Below, piece by piece: positions 32,289 to 42,001 of a stretch of DNA of 45,552 bases. The stretch covers positions 1-45,552 of the forward strand of contig CAZVYG010000034.1 of the NCBI GenBank assembly GCA_964631605.1. The letters are read 5' to 3'. The stretch comes from JARKQH01 sp964631605. Its GTDB lineage: Bacteria; Verrucomicrobiota; Verrucomicrobiia; Limisphaerales; UBA8199. Each line of letters starts with the position of its first letter. Positions within the stretch are counted from its first letter, which is position 1. Position numbers and translations under genes: made by a program. The notes below the pieces were generated by a model that saw nothing but the letters and a program-made list of their open reading frames with translations, was not told where the DNA came from and made no database searches.

Positions 32289-33195
32289 TTGGAACGCCCG
32301 CCGCTTTCTGCGAGATTGCCTCGATTCAGTCCATCGTAGCGGTGGTGGATTGTTGCGAGAAATCGTGGTTGTGGATAATGCATCCTCCGACGGGTCTGCG
32401 GAGATGGTCGCAGAGCAATTCCCCGAGGTTGTCTTGATCCGGTCCAGACAGAATCTGGGTTTTGCCAAGGCCAACAATCTGGGACTGAAGCACTGCACGG
32501 GGGACTTTCTGGCATTGATCAATTCCGATGTGATCGTGCACCCCGGCTGTTTTCAGAAGTTGGCAGCGCTGCTGGAAGCCCGCCAAGAGGTGGGGTTGGT
32601 GGGACCCAAAGTCATTGGCGCCGATGGCCAAGTGCAGCGGACATGCAGGCAGTTGCCCACCCCCTGGAACACGCTTTGCCGATTCCTGGCCTTGGACCGA
32701 GTTTTTTCCCGCTGGTCTTTGCTTGCCGGGTTTCAAATGCGGCATTGGAGTTACGACAGCCTCGCCGAAGTTGAAGTACTGAGTGGCTGCTTCTGGCTGG
32801 CCCGTCGAAGTGCGGTCGAGAAAGTCGGCGGATTGGACGAACGATTCTTCTTCTACGCTGAGGATGTCGATTGGTGCAAGCGGTTCCGCGACGCGGGCTG
32901 GAGGATCGTATTTGTGCCGGAGGCAGGCGCTACCCATTTCGGCGGTGCCAGTTCCAGCAACGCCCCCTTGCGTTACAGTATCGAGATGTTGCGGGCCAGC
33001 CTGCTCTATTGGAAGAAACACTATGGTAACCTCGGCCGACTGGCTTTCTATGGTCTGGCCCTGATCCAGCATTTGAGCCGGCTGCTCGCTCGCGGCTTTC
33101 TGTGGCTGCTGGGCGCACCGCGGGCTGAAACCAACCGCAAACTTAAGGAGCACGCGGTATGCCTTCGGTGGTTGTTAACTGGCAAAGGCATCTGA
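32260..33195 (+). CDS. glycosyltransferase family 2, rhamnosyltransferase-like
   Basis: GT2 enzyme of 311 residues in the WbbL-like group. It shows ISVIIVSWNARRFLRDCLDSV, EIVVVDNASSDGSAEMV, NLGFAKANNLGL, the metal site LINSDVIV and the acceptor-side motif FFFYAEDVDWCKRFRDAGW. An amphipathic C-terminus with a hydrophobic helix (ALIQHLSRLLARGFLWLLGA) suggests membrane association. Rhamnose is the common donor of this group, but is not proved here. The ATG lies inside the polymerase gene, which suggests coupled expression. Confidence 0.88.
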   Translation: MSQISVIIVSWNARRFLRDCLDSVHRSGGGLLREIVVVDNASSDGSAEMVAEQFPEVVLIRSRQNLGFAKANNLGLKHCTGDFLALINSDVIVHPGCFQKLAALLEARQEVGLVGPKVIGADGQVQRTCRQLPTPWNTLCRFLALDRVFSRWSLLAGFQMRHWSYDSLAEVEVLSGCFWLARRSAVEKVGGLDERFFFYAEDVDWCKRFRDAGWRIVFVPEAGATHFGGASSSNAPLRYSIEMLRASLLYWKKHYGNLGRLAFYGLALIQHLSRLLARGFLWLLGAPRAETNRKLKEHAVCLRWLLTGKGI

Positions 33196-33236
33196 ATGGC
33201 CCCTTGAGGAGCGCCGGGCGCTACACCTGAAAACCC

Positions 33237-34879
33237 ATGTCATGCACCTCTAACATCCGGATTCAAGCAGGCAACCAACCGTTGGAATGCGGGGATTTAT
33301 TCGGGGCCTTGGAACGGCTCCTGCCCGTGCGCTTTGAATGGGGAAGCGATGCTGCGGCGCCGGCTGCCGGCGAGATCATACTGGCAGGCTCAAGAAGGTC
33401 GNNNNNNNNNNATGACCAACTGGGTACTCTATGACCTTGACGATGCGGGCAAATTCCAGCGCATCTCGCCCAGCTTTGGAGATTCCAACGAGCGGCGCCT
33501 CGCAAGGCCGTAACACTGGACAAGATTTACTCGTCTGCTTTTCAAATGAATCCCATGTTCCTTTTCCGTTCCGGGCCCGCTCCTTGCGTACGAGGGTCTC
33601 CTCTGACTTTCGGCCCTTGCTGATGGGCCCCGGCGAGGTGCCTTTGGCCCAATGTCAGGCCGGGGTGCTGTGGTCGGTAAGCGAAGTGGAGGGCAGCGAA
33701 CTCTTTCGGTCCGCTTTGCCGCTCCCGAGTCTCGGGCGGGACGAGGGTTTCCACATGCTTTTCAACGGAGACCGCTTCCTGGAGCTGTTGCCGCTGTTAC
33801 ATTATCTGCGGCGGGCCGTCCGGGGCGATGCTTTTGACGGGCCCCCGTTGCGGGCCTGCTTCATCTTTGACGATCCGAATTTGCATTGGCCCAGTTATGG
33901 GTTTCTACACTATCGGGAGATCGTCGCGCGGGCAAAAAAGTTCCAATACCACGTATCTTTTGCCACCATCCCCCTCGACACTTGGTACACTCACGCGGGG
34001 GCGGCGCGAATCTTCAGGGATAATCCGGGGCAGGTTTCACTCTGTATTCACGGAAACAATCACACCAAGCGCGAGCTTGCGCGCAGCTATGTCCCCGCCA
34101 ATCGCCAGGCGTTATTGCGCCAGGCGATTCGTCGTATCGAGCGGCTGGAAGCCAAGAGCGGCGTGAGGATCTGCCGGCTAATGGTTCCGCCGCACGGTGC
34201 CTGCTCCGAAGACATGCTTCAGGAACTCCCGAATGCAGGCTTTGAAGGCGCGTGCGTTTCTCACAGCTCGCTTTGGAGCCACAACCGAGATCGCGCATGG
34301 TCAAGACGCCTGGGGTATTTCCCGTCTGAAATCATTGGTGTCTGCCCGGTGCTGCCACGCTGGGGGATGACGCCAGACGTTAAGGCGACCATCCTCGTGG
34401 CAGCCTTCCTGGGACAGCCGATAATTCTTCGCGGACATCATAAGGACGTGAAGGGAGGGCTCGAGTTGCTTGATGAATTGGCTGCATTTATTAATGGCTT
34501 CGGGGATGTCAGGTGGTGTAACTTAACCAGTTTAAGTCGGTTCAACGTTCAGTGGCGCTTGGCTGGCAAAGCCTGTTGGCTGCGGCCGTTCAGTCGCAAT
34601 GTCAAGTACCAGGTGCCCGAAGCCGTCCGTTCCCTTACGATTGACCCGCTGCCCGGCGCGTTGGCTCAGGAGCGTTGGGAGGTGGGGGGGCAAGACGGCG
34701 CATGGGCAGTCTTGACCGCGGGAACGACGCTCGCTTTGGACACGGCCCCCAAAGGCTCCATCTCGGTTCGGCTCTCGCGCTCAGACTTCCTCCGATCAGA
34801 GACTCCGGAACTTGGCCCCACGATGGCCACGGTGCTGCGCCGGGTGCTTACCGAGGCGCGCGATCGTTTGCGGCTGTGA
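33237..34879 (+). CDS. polysaccharide-deacetylase-like protein, split by a 10-N gap
   Basis: NodB-fold deacetylase-like protein whose coding sequence is interrupted by ten Ns (33402-33411). The 5' part (MSCTSNIRIQAGNQPLEC...) and the 3' part (from about 33431) are in different frames, as expected if the gap size is arbitrary. The 3' part shows the metal-binding pattern: ACFIFDDPNLHWPSYGF with the paired Asp, CIHGNNHTKREL with the H-X3-H pair, and MVPPHGACSEDML as motif 3. It likely removes acetyl groups from the polysaccharide. Neither the true N-terminus nor the frame through the gap can be fixed. A gene truly frameshifted at this place is the alternative. Confidence 0.7.
33402..33411. other. 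assembly gap (10 N)
   Basis: Ten ambiguous bases within the deacetylase-like gene; the length is likely nominal. Confidence 0.98.
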
Positions 34880-35176
34880 TTGGCAGGCTGGTTTGCGCCA
34901 AGGGCCTGGTAAGGTTTTGAGTGAGCCACAGGTTCCAACAAGATTTACAGCGCGCGAGCCTTTGTCCCACTTCGGTACAATCGTGAGCACCAAGGAATCT
35001 TCTAGTGGATGGAGATTCGGGCAGCCGACTAGATTGCCGAGGTTCGAGGGTCGAACGTTGATTGCGTTGGCATACAACCTGCGTGGTGGATCCTGTGGTG
35101 CGCCTTATCGCCATGGAGACAAGGCGAAGAATACGGGAGAGTCGGGGTCTAGGACACCGTTCGACAAGTGACGACA

Positions 35177-38050
35177 ATGATTATGGTAACGAGCAGAGCG
35201 ACCAAAGCTGTAATGAAACCTCTGGCCGAAGTGACCGCCAAGCTGCTAGCGGCTGGGGCAGGGGGGATGCTGCTGGCCGTGGGGATGATCTCGTCGGCGC
35301 CCGCGGCACACTGGTACGTGCGCCCCACGCAGCAGGGCTTGAACAATGGCAGTGATTGGCTCAACGCGTGGACTTTGAGCACCGTCAACTGGTCCACCGT
35401 CCAGCCGGGAGACACCTTGTGGCTTGCCGGGGGTGACTACAAGTCAGTTCTCTCACCCGGCCGCAACGGCAGCAGGGGCAGCCCCATCACGATTATCCGG
35501 GTTCGGTCAACCAACGCGGAACCGGTCTCCGCGGCTGGCTGGGATCCTTCGTTTGATTCCTTGGTGACCATTCCGAGCGGCTGGAGCCTGGCCGGGCGGA
35601 GCTTTATTACAATTGATGGCCAAATCCGGTATGGCATTCGAGTTCCCTCCGACGGCGGTCGAGCGATTAGCTTTCATAATGGCTCGACTACGGTGTCGGA
35701 CTCCGTTCAGTTGAAAAACATCGAGGTCGCAGGCCCCGGCTTTCGTGCGATGGGCGCCAACCAGTTGCTGTATGCCGCCAACTACAACGGATCAGGCAAC
35801 ACGACGATTCGCAACTTGCTGATTAGCCACTGCTCTTTTCATGATGCCGTTATGCTGATCACTCTCGCGGCCGTCACCAACGGCGTGATTGAACACTGTG
35901 AACTCTACAATTGCAGTTCCGGAGACCTTGCTGCGTGGCACCCGGACGTTGTATACTTTTACCCCAGCACGAACATCATCTTTCGATATAACATGGTCAG
36001 CAACACGGTTGCAGAGGCCTTGTGGTTCGACTACGGCGGCTCCCGCGAGATTTTCTTCTATGGCAACACGTTGAATAAGGGGGCTCAGGGAACCGGCTTC
36101 TGTATCGGGACCAAGTCAACGTACAGTTGGGGACCGATGTACATCTACAACAACACGTTCATCGGTTATGATGCAGGTGGCGTCCTGCTTCGTGGAGTAT
36201 CGGACCCTAAAACCACAGTTCAAAATAACATTTTCTGGAACTCCGTCAATGCGTGTCAGATTGGAGGGGCGGTAAACTCAGACTACAATGCCTACAGTGG
36301 CAGTATTCCCAGTGGAGAGATCCATAGCATTTCGAGCAGCGTCAACCCATTCGTTTCAAGTGCCACCGGCGATTGGCGCCTCGTCCCGGGGGCATGGGTG
36401 GTTAACCGCGGGATCGCCTTGGAGAGAGACGGCTTCCTTGACCGAGACCCCTTGGGAAGCCCTCGGGGAGCTGACGGGCTGTGGGATATTGGGGCATTCG
36501 AATTCGCTGAGGGAGGCGCCGCGAACAATCCGCTCATCTCGGTAACACCGATCGAAATCGACTTTGGTTCTCTGGCCAAGGGATCCTCTGCGACTAATGT
36601 CTTGCTGGTCAGGAACCGTGGCGGGGGGACCCTCTCCGGCGCGGCCAGTGTCGCCGCGCCATTCGCTGTCGTGACTGGCGCTTCGTACACCCTCACGAGC
36701 AACCAGACTCATGCGGTCACCGTGACATTTAGTCCGGCCAGTGCCGGTAATTTCAACGGGTCGCTACAGTTTACCGGGGGCGGAGGGGCAATCGCGGCCT
36801 TGTCTGGAGCCGCGTGGGAAGTCCTGCCGGGATTAACCTTCTTGTCCACTGCCGGAACGGTCAGCCCCCCTTTTGCCGCAGGCAGTGGTTATATCAGCCA
36901 GCCCCTGGAAACGGGTCTCGCAGGGTCGGGCCGCGCAGTGTACGGTTTTACAATCCCTACTGCTGGCAACTACATCATTGTCGCGAGTGTCAATGCCCCC
37001 CATGAAGGCGCAAACTCATTTTACATCAACATTGATGGAGAGCCGGTTGATCCGGGCATGATCTGGGATGTTCCAATAACCTCCGGCTTTACCAATCTCG
37101 AGGTGTGCTGGCGCGGAAATGGCACGGAAGCCAGCAACCAGTTCGCACCCGCGGTTTTTACTCTCTCCAGTGGCACGCACTTCGTGGTTGTGCGCGGGCG
37201 TGAATCAGGGGCTCAGTTGGCAAGCCTCACGATTGCGCCCTCTGGCGCCCACCGCCCCGCCCCACCCATCGTTTCGCCCGTCGTTCAGAGTCCTGCAGAT
37301 TCCAATGCGGATGCGCCTGGAGTGCAGGTCTTGGCTGGCACCAGCGTCCAGTATACCGGCTCGGCAAGCGATGCGAGTGGATTACCGCTGATTTGGCAAT
37401 GGCTCTACACCATGAATGGTTCCCCGGAGACCTTGCACGCGAGCGGTAGCGGTGTTGTCGCGCCAGCCACTTTCAGCTACCCTGCTGAATCGGCGGGAAG
37501 CACCTATGTATGGAAACTGCGTGTCAGCAATGGGCAGACCTCTGCCGAATCCCTCCTAAATGTCCTTGTCGAATCGCCATCGCTGCCATTGCACTCCCTG
37601 ATTTTTGAGGCTGAAGCTGGTCTGATTAGCGCTCCCTTTGCGGTAACAAACGGGAGCATTTCGCAGCCGATGGAGACGGGCCTCAGTGGCGGCGGGAGAG
37701 CCGTTTATGCCTTCGAGATAACCGAGCCTGGGATTTACGCCATCCAGGCCCTCCTCAACGCGCCGACGGACGCCGCCAACTCGTTGTTCTTCAATGTGGA
37801 TGCGGAGCCGCAAGACCCGTTCATGATTTGGGACATACCCGTCACCTCAGGATTCGAGTGGCGGACCGCGGCCTGGCGCGGGAATGGCACGTTTGATAAG
37901 AGTGAATTCGTACAGAAATCTTTTAGCCTCTCGCAAGGGACGCATCGTTTGGTCATTATTGGCCGCGAGCCGAAGCTGGCCATCGACCGCATCAGGGTTT
38001 GCAAACTGCCGGAGGGTACGCCGAGAATCTGGGTCGTCAACGCTTTATAA
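35177..38050 (+). CDS. secreted parallel beta-helix protein with two C-terminal CBM-like repeats
   Basis: About 957 residues, with a signal peptide (LLAAGAGGMLLAVGMISSAPA before AHWYVRP). Starts GTG 35168, ATG 35177 and ATG 35213 are all possible; the last gives the shortest signal. Residues ~50-430 form a right-handed beta-helix (YVRPTQQGLNNGSDWLNAW at the start; NTTIRNLLISHCSF, GVIEHCELYNCSSG and TTVQNNIFWN rungs). A choice-of-anchor-D-like Ig domain follows (IDFGSLAKGSSATNVLLVRN). Two homologous carbohydrate-binding-like domains end it (SQPLETGLAGSGRAVY and SQPMETGLSGGGRAVY) with an Ig-like domain between. It may be a polysaccharide lyase or epimerase acting on the exported polymer; no catalytic residues can be named. 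Confidence 0.82.
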   Translation: MIMVTSRATKAVMKPLAEVTAKLLAAGAGGMLLAVGMISSAPAAHWYVRPTQQGLNNGSDWLNAWTLSTVNWSTVQPGDTLWLAGGDYKSVLSPGRNGSRGSPITIIRVRSTNAEPVSAAGWDPSFDSLVTIPSGWSLAGRSFITIDGQIRYGIRVPSDGGRAISFHNGSTTVSDSVQLKNIEVAGPGFRAMGANQLLYAANYNGSGNTTIRNLLISHCSFHDAVMLITLAAVTNGVIEHCELYNCSSGDLAAWHPDVVYFYPSTNIIFRYNMVSNTVAEALWFDYGGSREIFFYGNTLNKGAQGTGFCIGTKSTYSWGPMYIYNNTFIGYDAGGVLLRGVSDPKTTVQNNIFWNSVNACQIGGAVNSDYNAYSGSIPSGEIHSISSSVNPFVSSATGDWRLVPGAWVVNRGIALERDGFLDRDPLGSPRGADGLWDIGAFEFAEGGAANNPLISVTPIEIDFGSLAKGSSATNVLLVRNRGGGTLSGAASVAAPFAVVTGASYTLTSNQTHAVTVTFSPASAGNFNGSLQFTGGGGAIAALSGAAWEVLPGLTFLSTAGTVSPPFAAGSGYISQPLETGLAGSGRAVYGFTIPTAGNYIIVASVNAPHEGANSFYINIDGEPVDPGMIWDVPITSGFTNLEVCWRGNGTEASNQFAPAVFTLSSGTHFVVVRGRESGAQLASLTIAPSGAHRPAPPIVSPVVQSPADSNADAPGVQVLAGTSVQYTGSASDASGLPLIWQWLYTMNGSPETLHASGSGVVAPATFSYPAESAGSTYVWKLRVSNGQTSAESLLNVLVESPSLPLHSLIFEAEAGLISAPFAVTNGSISQPMETGLSGGGRAVYAFEITEPGIYAIQALLNAPTDAANSLFFNVDAEPQDPFMIWDIPVTSGFEWRTAAWRGNGTFDKSEFVQKSFSLSQGTHRLVIIGREPKLAIDRIRVCKLPEGTPRIWVVNAL

Positions 38051-38270
38051 CCCGACCGCATTGGACTGCTGCGGTAGAAGCTCAATGGCAGCGCTCGGAC
38101 TTTCTAGAACGGTTGGAAACGGCGGTTGTCACTGCTCACGCGCGGGGTGGGTGACTTGGTTGAGTTGAAATGGGCCGAAACAGTAGTGCTTAGCGGCGTT
38201 TGGTCCGGCAGGGGTAAACTCTCTGCGGGGGCCAGTTCTTTGGGCAGGTTGTCCAGCCGCGCTCCTATCC

Positions 38271-39317
38271 TTGGATAATCCTCTCATCACGTTTTCGCTC
38301 GGTTCGTATAATCAGGAGGCCTTCATCCGCGAGGCATTGCAGGGAGCCCTCTTGCAGGATTATTCGCCGCTTGAAATTATTGTATCTGACGATTGCTCGA
38401 ACGACCGCACATTCGAAATCATTAGCGAGATCACAGCAGCTTACCGGGGACCCCATACGATCAGGCTAAACCGCAACCAACGGAATCTGGGCATTGGGGG
38501 TAATGTCAACACAGTGGCGGAAATGGCCCGCGGAGAGTTGATTATCATGGCTGCGGGAGATGATATTTCGTTGCCTCAGCGAACCCGGCGCCTCGTCGAG
38601 GCTTGGAATGATTCTGGTAGGCAAGCGACTTCATTGTACTCCCGCTTCTCGGTGATAGACGGACAGGGGCGGCCAGTGGATGATGCGTCCAAATCTTTCA
38701 TGACCAGCGAGGGGAAAACTTTTTTTCACCAACGTACTACGGTTGCGAGCTATGCCAGACGCCGACGGCCTCACGTCCCTGGATGTACGCACGCCATTGC
38801 CCGGGCGTTGTTCACCATATTTGGCTCCCTGGGCCCGGAGGTGACTTACGAGGACACAGCGCTGTCGTTTCGAACAGTTTTGGCTGGCGGAACTTTCTCC
38901 TTCGTCAATGAGCCGCTGGTGAAATACCGGCGGCATGGGGGAAACGTCACCTTCGATCTTCACCGCCGGTGGGCGCGAAAGGCTGAAACCTTCGAAGGCA
39001 TGCTGGAAAAGCAGGCCTGTGAATTAGATCGGTTTGTAAAACTCTACAGGGGGTTCGCAAGGGATGTGGAGCGGGCGATTGAGAAGGGGTTGATACCTGC
39101 GGGCGAGCAGGCCGCCGTCAGAAGAGTCGTGGCATGTGAGGCACGCCGCATGGAGCTGAGGCGCGGCCTGCTGCTGGGGGGCTGGTGGGGAAGATGCGCG
39201 AGCTTCTGGCGGCTGTATGGGAGTTCGATCCGGCCCCGCGAGATGTTTCAGCAGTTCCCTCACCTCTTTCCCAGGGTGTTTTACCGGCTGGGGTTTGCCG
39301 CCTTGCACCGCGAGTGA
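38271..39317 (+). CDS. glycosyltransferase family 2
   Basis: GT2 of 348 residues: LITFSLGSYNQEAFIREAL, EIIVSDDCSNDRTFEI, NLGIGGNVNTVAEMARGELI and AAGDDISLPQRT (DXD-type site), then YEDTALSFRTVLAGG and LVKYRRHGGNVT in the acceptor part. The start is a TTG at 38271, directly before the first strand; no ATG or GTG upstream fits. It is separated from the beta-helix gene by 220 bases, so it may have its own promoter. The remnant of an IS630-type transposase follows. Confidence 0.87.
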   Translation: MDNPLITFSLGSYNQEAFIREALQGALLQDYSPLEIIVSDDCSNDRTFEIISEITAAYRGPHTIRLNRNQRNLGIGGNVNTVAEMARGELIIMAAGDDISLPQRTRRLVEAWNDSGRQATSLYSRFSVIDGQGRPVDDASKSFMTSEGKTFFHQRTTVASYARRRRPHVPGCTHAIARALFTIFGSLGPEVTYEDTALSFRTVLAGGTFSFVNEPLVKYRRHGGNVTFDLHRRWARKAETFEGMLEKQACELDRFVKLYRGFARDVERAIEKGLIPAGEQAAVRRVVACEARRMELRRGLLLGGWWGRCASFWRLYGSSIRPREMFQQFPHLFPRVFYRLGFAALHRE

Positions 39318-39407
39318 AGTGTCTGCCAAGTCCCTCTAATGTTCGCGTTCAAGTGCTCGCGCGACGGTTTGAGGTCCGGGATAATATCTCCCCCCAGCTT
39401 TTAAAAC

Positions 39408-39802
39408 TTAGTGTTTGGACCCGGGATTTTGGTTCTTCAGATATTCGACCATGGCGTCGCGGAGTTGTGGAGCACTTTGGGAGCTGCCGGGTCGAACCTC
39501 GTCTGGGCTTGAATCTCGGGAAAAGCGCTTCACTCGGTTCAGCCAGGAAGGGTTGGCCGCATTCAATGAAGATGAGAAGACTAAGGTCGGTTCACTCCCC
39601 GCTTCACTTTGGGAGTTTTGCGCGCAGCGCAAGCCGTCAGAATCAGGTTGATCTCGAAATCGAAACGAACCCTTTGTCTCTCGTCTCTAAAGGCTGTGCG
39701 CCATTCGCTGGGTTGCGGTCGAGCCGGGCTAGGCACCACGACTTTTCCCTCCAGATAGTCCAGAGCTGCGAAGACCGTCGGCGTCCCGTGCCAATTATAA
39801 TC
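39408..39802 (-). pseudogene. decayed IS630-family transposase, C-terminal half
   Basis: Translated on the minus strand, 39802 to about 39600 reads YNWHGTPTVFAALDYLEGKVV, then INLILTACAARKTPKVKR; these correspond to the IS630 motifs HGTTTLFAALDxxxGKV and HLIxDNYxxHKTPxV, with the DDE Asp of the second motif lost (DNY replaced by TAC). After a frameshift, 39632-39408 reads NAANPSWLNRVKRF, then APQLRDAMVEYLKNQN, matching the SWLNxVER and SVxELxxAIxxYLxxxN end of the family. A TAG precedes the first segment, and the terminal PKPFxWT is missing. It is inactive. Assignment is from remembered family motifs. Confidence 0.72.
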
Positions 39803-39923
39803 CTAGGTCCGCGTTTCGGCCTGCCCTCGGCTCAAAAGAAGCCCGGGTTGAGTACGCCCCTAGCCGTACTGGGCACGGGATCGCCTCGGGGCGGAGACTA
39901 GGGAGGCTGGGGACCGATTCAAG

Positions 39924-40481
39924 ATGAGCGCGGTGTTGCGCAGATTGTGGCGATTGGCAAGAACAAGGGCGCTGTGGAGCTGGCGGTTCCACGCGCTCGG
40001 GCACAGGTCAACCATCGGTAGATGCCGCTTGGTTCGCAATCCGCGGTCAATCAGCATTGGACATCACACAACTTTGTCGGACGATTGGTGTCTGGCGGAC
40101 CTGGAGCCTTCCAAGCCGACTCGCGAGCCTAAAATTCGCATCGGTTCATACTGCACCATAATGCACGAGTTTCAATGCAATGCTGCGATATCCGTTGAGT
40201 TGCAAGATTACGTGTTGGTGGGGCCACGGGTGTTCGTTACCGACTCGGACCATGTAGTTGGGCCGGACGAACAACGCACCACTTTGTGTGCGAGTCTTCG
40301 CAGCTCACCGGTGGTGATTGAGCACGATTGCTGGCTGGGAGTCAACGCTGTGATTCTCAAGGGAGTGCGAATTGGTCACCATTCCATCGTCGGCGCCAAC
40401 GCAGTGGTGACTCGGGATGTTCCCCCTTGCACCACGGTCGTCGGTATTCCGGCCAGCCCCGTCGAAAGAAGGGGGGGGTGA
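39924..40481 (+). CDS. hexapeptide-repeat acyltransferase (WcaF/WbbJ-like)
   Basis: Left-handed beta-helix acyltransferase of 185 residues that probably O-acetylates the polysaccharide. Turns are visible from SISIGHHTTLSDD and KIRIGSYCTIMHEFQCNAAIS to the catalytic-type loop VFVTDSDHVV, then VIEHDCWLGVNAVILKGVRIGHHSIVGANAVVTRDVPP and VVGIPASPV at the end. The N-terminus is basic (RRLWRLARTRALWSWRF) and may lie on the membrane. It and the next glycosyltransferase form a pair flanked by transposase remnants on both sides. Confidence 0.88.
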   Translation: MSAVLRRLWRLARTRALWSWRFHALGHRSTIGRCRLVRNPRSISIGHHTTLSDDWCLADLEPSKPTREPKIRIGSYCTIMHEFQCNAAISVELQDYVLVGPRVFVTDSDHVVGPDEQRTTLCASLRSSPVVIEHDCWLGVNAVILKGVRIGHHSIVGANAVVTRDVPPCTTVVGIPASPVERRGG

Positions 40482-40538
40482 GCGGTGGCGCCGAGACCAG
40501 CATCACCGCTGGCTGATTCTTAGGGAATACAAGCCTTT

Positions 40539-41591
40539 ATGAAAGTCACCTTCTTGGTGCCGAGCGACGCAGCCTCGGGTGGAGTGAGGGTAACCATGCA
40601 AATGGGCAACAAACTCCTGGAACGGGGCCATGCGGTCCGAATCGCCTATCGGCGGCCGCCGTGGCTCAGTCGGGATCGCTGGCGGGCGTTCGCACGATCC
40701 GTGAAATTTCGTTTGCAAAGGACTTTGCCCACCCATTGGTTGAGTTACTTTAAAGGGCCGAAGCAGTCCTTTGCCAACTTGGCAGATTTGCAGTTTGAAG
40801 ACAATGAAATCGTGATTTCCACCGGCATCCACACCATAGCTGATCTGGATAAGTTGCAGCGGAACGTCCGTAAGATCAGGTATTGTCACGGACTGCTAGA
40901 ACATGAACCCGAGGAGGTCAGGAAGCTGTGGTTGTGGCGGGGGCCGATGGACACTATCGCGGTGAGTCCCGCGTTGGTACCGGCGTTGAGAAACTACTGT
41001 GAAGGCAGGATTCTGGGCGTTGTCCCCAATGGCATCGCTTTCGACGAATACTTCCTGGAAGGCCAAAGGCGCGAGGGGGTGGGTCTGATCTACGGCCGGC
41101 ATCCCGTTAAGGGCCCCGAGGTTGCCTTGGCCTTGGTCCAGGCGCTTCGCGCTCGCTTCCCAGAAATCCCCCTCTACTGTTTCGGATCCTCCCGGCGGCC
41201 GGCAGCTCTGCCTGCCGACTGCTATACGAGGTTCCCGTCCATTGAAATAGCCCGCCAAATTTATAATCGCTGCAAGGTGTGGGTGGTGACCAGTCGTGAC
41301 GAAGGGTTTTGTCTGCCGATTCTGGAAGCAATGGCTTGCGGGTGCGCGGTGATCAGTTCCGACCATACTAATGCGTCTGAACTGATCCAACATGGTCGAA
41401 ACGGTTTCATTGTGCCCTATGGCAAAGTTGACGCCTATCTGGATCTCATCCGGCGGATTGCCAACAATGACGCGTTGCGGAAGGAGCTGGTTCAGAGTGG
41501 ACTCGAGACGGTAAAAGGATTTACGTGGGACCGGGCCGCCGATCAGATGGAACTCGTTCTGGAGCTGGCGGCGGCCGGTGCGGTGCGGTGA
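40539..41591 (+). CDS. glycosyltransferase family 4
   Basis: GT-B glycosyltransferase of 350 residues. N-terminal domain: VTFLVPSDAASGGVRVTMQMGN. The hinge region has VSPALVPALRNYC and VVPNGIAFDEY. The donor site shows VWVVTSRDEGFCLPILEAMACG, which contains the E-X7-E pair of GT4 enzymes, and NASELIQHGRNGFIV. Donor sugar unknown. It follows the acyltransferase by 57 bases in the same direction and is the last enzyme gene of the locus. Downstream there is an IS5-type remnant. Confidence 0.89.
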   Translation: MKVTFLVPSDAASGGVRVTMQMGNKLLERGHAVRIAYRRPPWLSRDRWRAFARSVKFRLQRTLPTHWLSYFKGPKQSFANLADLQFEDNEIVISTGIHTIADLDKLQRNVRKIRYCHGLLEHEPEEVRKLWLWRGPMDTIAVSPALVPALRNYCEGRILGVVPNGIAFDEYFLEGQRREGVGLIYGRHPVKGPEVALALVQALRARFPEIPLYCFGSSRRPAALPADCYTRFPSIEIARQIYNRCKVWVVTSRDEGFCLPILEAMACGCAVISSDHTNASELIQHGRNGFIVPYGKVDAYLDLIRRIANNDALRKELVQSGLETVKGFTWDRAADQMELVLELAAAGAVR

Positions 41592-41654
41592 GGTGGCACG
41601 CGGTGCGGGATCAGCGAATCAGAAAGTCCGTTGCTTGCCAACAGCATGGCGGGC

Positions 41655-41800
41655 CAGAGTCCGCAGACGGGTGAAGGAAATCTTTGGGTGGATCAAGGAC
41701 GGGTGGGGGGATGGGGCCGCAGGCTCGCTGTCGCGGTCGGGAACGAACGCAAGCGCGGGGCTGCTCTAAGGGCAAGCCCGCCAAGCCCGCCACCATGCGC
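41655..41800 (+). pseudogene. decayed IS5-type transposase, C-terminal fragment
   Basis: One plus-strand frame gives ARVRRRVKEIFGWIKDGWG (about 41659-41715), close to the RKRIEEIFGWIKTxGG motif around the last catalytic Glu of IS5-group transposases. Another frame continues GGMGPQARCRGRERTQ, matching GGxRKTRxRGxERTQ of the same families. The two are out of frame, and the AYNLxRM end is eroded. Only this short part is recognisable, so the assignment is moderate. Confidence 0.55.
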
Positions 41801-42001
41801 AGCTTTCGAGAATTTGCGATTCTTGCTCCCCGAGGACCTCTATACTCCCATGTTGTTTGTCGGACAACGCTGGCATGCTGCAAGGTCGTCCTGAAACGTT
41901 TCTGATCCATGGTGACTCTGCAGCGGCGCCTCATCGCCGCTGTTTTTGCGGGTTGCTGACTCCGCCGGTTAATCGCGGCCAAAACCCCTAATAACAACGT
42001 T

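Noticed and set aside
39185..39901. 238-codon plus-strand open frame after the GT2 gene
   Set aside because: Overlaps the GT2 end and runs antisense over the IS630-type remnant; no features of its own.
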